DNA from: Opitutales bacterium
Lineage (GTDB): Bacteria > Verrucomicrobiota > Verrucomicrobiia > Opitutales > JABSRG01
NCBI GenBank assembly: GCA_013215165.1
Contig: JABSRG010000041.1
Span: 1-35,910, forward strand
Direction of reading: 5' to 3'
Length of the DNA: 35,910 bases
The notes beneath the pieces are model-generated. The model did not search any database and had not been told where the DNA came from. It saw only the letters and a list, made by a program, of their open reading frames with translations. A program made the translations under genes and the position numbers. Positions 34,463 through 35,910 of the stretch are shown here, one piece after another (the first letter of the stretch is position 1; the number at the start of each line of letters is the position of its first letter).

Positions 34463-35226
34463 CAGGAAGGCGATCCGCCGGAATCGAGATGAGAGATTAA
34501 AGCCGATAGGAGGGCGGGTGTTGCAGTCTCAGTTCGGAGGATGTTAGTTCCTAGTCTTATCGGAATTCCTGAATTTTCACGTAGGAGTGCATATTCTTCC
34601 GCTGAAAAGTCGCCCTCGGGCCCAATCGTGAGGGCAAAGGCACCTCCCTGGGATTGGTGAGCGCGTAATCTGGAAGCGGTATCCACGAGAGAATGTGCTT
34701 CGTCTTCAAGCGAACCGTAGATCAGCAGAGTGTTTGTCGGTAGGGCCTCTACCCAGTCTGATAACTTACTTCCAACCTCTAGAGTAGGATACCACGGGTT
34801 TTCACACTGTTTGCAGGCTTCTTGGCTTATCGCCCGCCACTTATCGAGTTTTTTGCCACTGCCGAAGGTGCTCTGGGGGATATCGCCGTTTACAGTGGAA
34901 AGCGGACGTATCTGAGAGGCGCCCAGCTCGGTCACCATCTTCAGAATCGTCTCCATGGACTTTCCTTTGGGGACTGCCTGGCCAATCATTAATTGCGGCA
35001 GTGTGCGTGGATGATGATGCACCCGGAGGAGTGAAATTTCACTTGCTCGGCTATCGCAGGTCTTCAGTTCCGCGAGGCCCACGTTTCCACGACCATCGAG
35101 CACCTTTATCCGATCCCCTGTCTTTCGACGCAACACGCGGGCTACATGGTGACTTTCTCCGGGATCGAGAGTCAGAATATCACCCTCTACAAAGGTTGTG
35201 GGTGCACTTAGGACGACGCGTGACAT
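34462..35226 (-). CDS. rsmE: 16S rRNA (uracil(1498)-N3)-methyltransferase
   Basis: RsmE methylates N3 of U1498 in 16S rRNA late in 30S assembly. This 254-residue form has the N-terminal PUA-like domain with LDPGESHHVARVLRRKTGDR, then the SPOUT domain with QAVPKGKSMETILKMVTELG, the Arg/Asn region around SQEACKQCENPWYPTLEVGS, ALTIGPEGDFSAEEYALL and IRLGTNILRTETATPALLSAL, the trefoil-knot SAM site. All these are intact. It is first of three minus-strand genes and is preceded by a minus-strand terminator that insulates it from upstream transcription. Confidence 0.95.
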   Translation of the reverse strand: MSRVVLSAPTTFVEGDILTLDPGESHHVARVLRRKTGDRIKVLDGRGNVGLAELKTCDSRASEISLLRVHHHPRTLPQLMIGQAVPKGKSMETILKMVTELGASQIRPLSTVNGDIPQSTFGSGKKLDKWRAISQEACKQCENPWYPTLEVGSKLSDWVEALPTNTLLIYGSLEDEAHSLVDTASRLRAHQSQGGAFALTIGPEGDFSAEEYALLRENSGIPIRLGTNILRTETATPALLSALISHLDSGGSPS

Positions 35227-35572
35227 TGAGCAGAACCCTCTGTTTGTAGCGGCCCCATATCAAGGGCTAAAAAGAAGGGTGCCGATCTGAGAAGATCGGC
35301 ACCCTGCAAACAAACTACAAACTAGACTGAAACAATAAAACTACTGCAATCTTATTTTAATTCGTTAGTCGACCTGACGCAGTTCGTGTTCAATAATTCT
35401 GATACAAATTTTGAGGTTTTTTCTTCAGCCCTGAAATTCCTGCTTAAAACGTCCTTTTTTCAGGGTGCAATTGAGGCAACGGGGAGTTCTTCGAGCTGTC
35501 GTTTGGATTGGATCGACAATGATCTCCGTAAAAGAGAGGAGCTATTGCTGTTATCCATCGGTGCCCTTGTTG
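35227..35572. other. Non-coding gap between rsmE and the group II intron
   Basis: These 346 bases hold the terminator hairpin, a second inverted repeat CCCTGAAA/TTTCAGGG (35429-35436 and 35458-35465), and otherwise A+T-rich sequence. No gene is convincing on either strand. The stretch from 35305 to 35572 is the 3' exon side of the intron and could be the end of a gene or small RNA interrupted beyond the edge. Confidence 0.5.
35269..35304 (-). terminator. Intrinsic terminator upstream of rsmE
   Basis: A perfect 12-pair stem GGGTGCCGATCT/AGATCGGCACCC with a GAGA loop (35277-35304) is followed on the minus strand by TTCTTTTT. It would end transcripts entering from the intron side, before the rsmE promoter at about 35227-35268. 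There is no T tract on the plus strand. Confidence 0.75.
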
Positions 35573-35910
35573 ATAGGGGTAGGGATGGGGCTATTAACCC
35601 CACCCCTCCCTCCGAACCGGACGTGCGGGTCTCCCGCATCCGGCTCTCCAGTTGGATGGTTACTTCACAACGAAGATGCGTTGCCTCGGTTTGGCTCTGC
35701 CAAGAGTCCATCACAAAACCTACCTCGCGATGAGGCGGTACGCACAGATCAAGCCCTCTCGCATCAAACGGGCGCTTAGACCTCTGGGGTTCTAGATCCA
35801 TCAGGATCAATCGATTCCAGATCGTTTGGTTCGATACGGATTCGCTGATCTCATCCTTCCTGCCTCCCTTGGCTTCATCCGCATTACCAGACTTCATAGC
35901 TACTATGGAG
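35573..35910 (-). mobile_element. 3' end of a group II intron (domains V and VI), runs off the window
   Basis: Reading the minus strand, 35646 to 35614 is a 33-base domain V: it starts GAGCCGGATGCGGG and ends CACGTCCGGTTC, with the AGC catalytic triad, paired arms and an AC bulge. Directly after it comes a domain VI-like stem (GGAGGGAGGGG, then GGGGTTAATAGCCCC, then ATCCCTACCCCTAT) with an unpaired A seven bases before the likely 3' end at 35573. Upstream, to the window edge, an open frame starting MKSGNADEAKGGRKDE at 35897 reads into domain V; I cannot identify reverse transcriptase motifs there, so the maturase is either beyond the edge or missing. Confidence 0.82.
35614..35646 (-). ncRNA. 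Group II intron domain V
   Basis: This hairpin carries the catalytic triad AGC at its second to fourth bases. Nine lower pairs (including a G-U and a U-G) are followed by a two-base AC bulge and a G/C upper stem with a short AGA loop. This is the most conserved part of group II introns. Confidence 0.85.

Noticed and set aside
35460-35897. 145-residue minus-strand frame as a protein gene
   Set aside because: It runs straight through intron domains V and VI and out into the exon, so the full frame cannot be a normal gene; only its first part could be a maturase leader.

Overview
The window is a piece of a bacterial chromosome with about 31 protein genes. Most are housekeeping genes, with one accessory stretch in the middle (about 18.7-21.8 kb) and the 3' end of a group II intron at the right edge. 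Gene content and style suggest a Gram-negative member of Verrucomicrobiota, possibly an Opitutae/Puniceicoccales relative: a TolC/RND efflux system, a six-domain ribosomal protein S1, a SufS-SufU-ClpS-DUF2017 run, T2SS/type IV pilus-type ATPase and pseudopilin genes, and few Shine-Dalgarno sequences. This assignment is inference from gene content; no rRNA or marker alignment was possible. I saw no tRNA, rRNA or CRISPR array.

Layout. 0.2-6.4 kb (minus): a MarR regulator, then membrane-fusion protein, RND pump and TolC-like channel, a complete tripartite efflux operon with operator-like palindromes in front of marR. 6.8-8.0 kb (minus): a CelD/BioF2-type acetyltransferase. 8.1-15.2 kb (plus): galactokinase, GMP synthase, a LolA-like secreted protein, histidinol dehydrogenase and a tightly packed run of an unknown protein, a lipoprotein and an M23 endopeptidase. 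15.4-16.7 kb (minus): a peroxiredoxin followed by an OmpR-type response regulator. 16.9-18.6 kb (plus): ribosomal protein S1 with a clear terminator. 18.8-20.6 kb (plus): an A+T-rich orphan gene for a membrane-anchored ABC-type solute-binding domain. 20.73-21.82 kb: a segment of about 1.09 kb bounded by matching 21-bp inverted repeats, with small minus-strand genes, one apparently frameshifted at an A9 run, and no transposase. 21.9-24.4 kb (plus): sufS-sufU-clpS-DUF2017. 24.4-26.5 kb: divergent TrmH-type and RlmD-type RNA methyltransferases. 26.5-29.4 kb: a CheY-like receiver protein divergent from a stand-alone GspE N-domain protein and a GspE/PilB-type ATPase. 29.5-30.7 kb: nucleoside diphosphate kinase overlapping an RluA-type pseudouridine synthase. 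30.9-32.8 kb: a pseudopilin divergent from a PQQ-type sugar dehydrogenase. 32.8-35.2 kb (minus): rsmE, a rhomboid-like membrane protein with a Cys/His tail, and a lone OppD/DppD-type ATPase. 35.57-35.91 kb (minus): group II intron domains V and VI.

The most notable signals are the inverted-repeat-bounded cassette and its perfect double-ended hairpin, a 54-bp palindromic repeat present in two gene-end gaps 15 kb apart, the orphan membrane-anchored binding protein, the rhomboid-like protein without a visible GxSG serine site, the stand-alone GspE N-domain gene, and the intron end.
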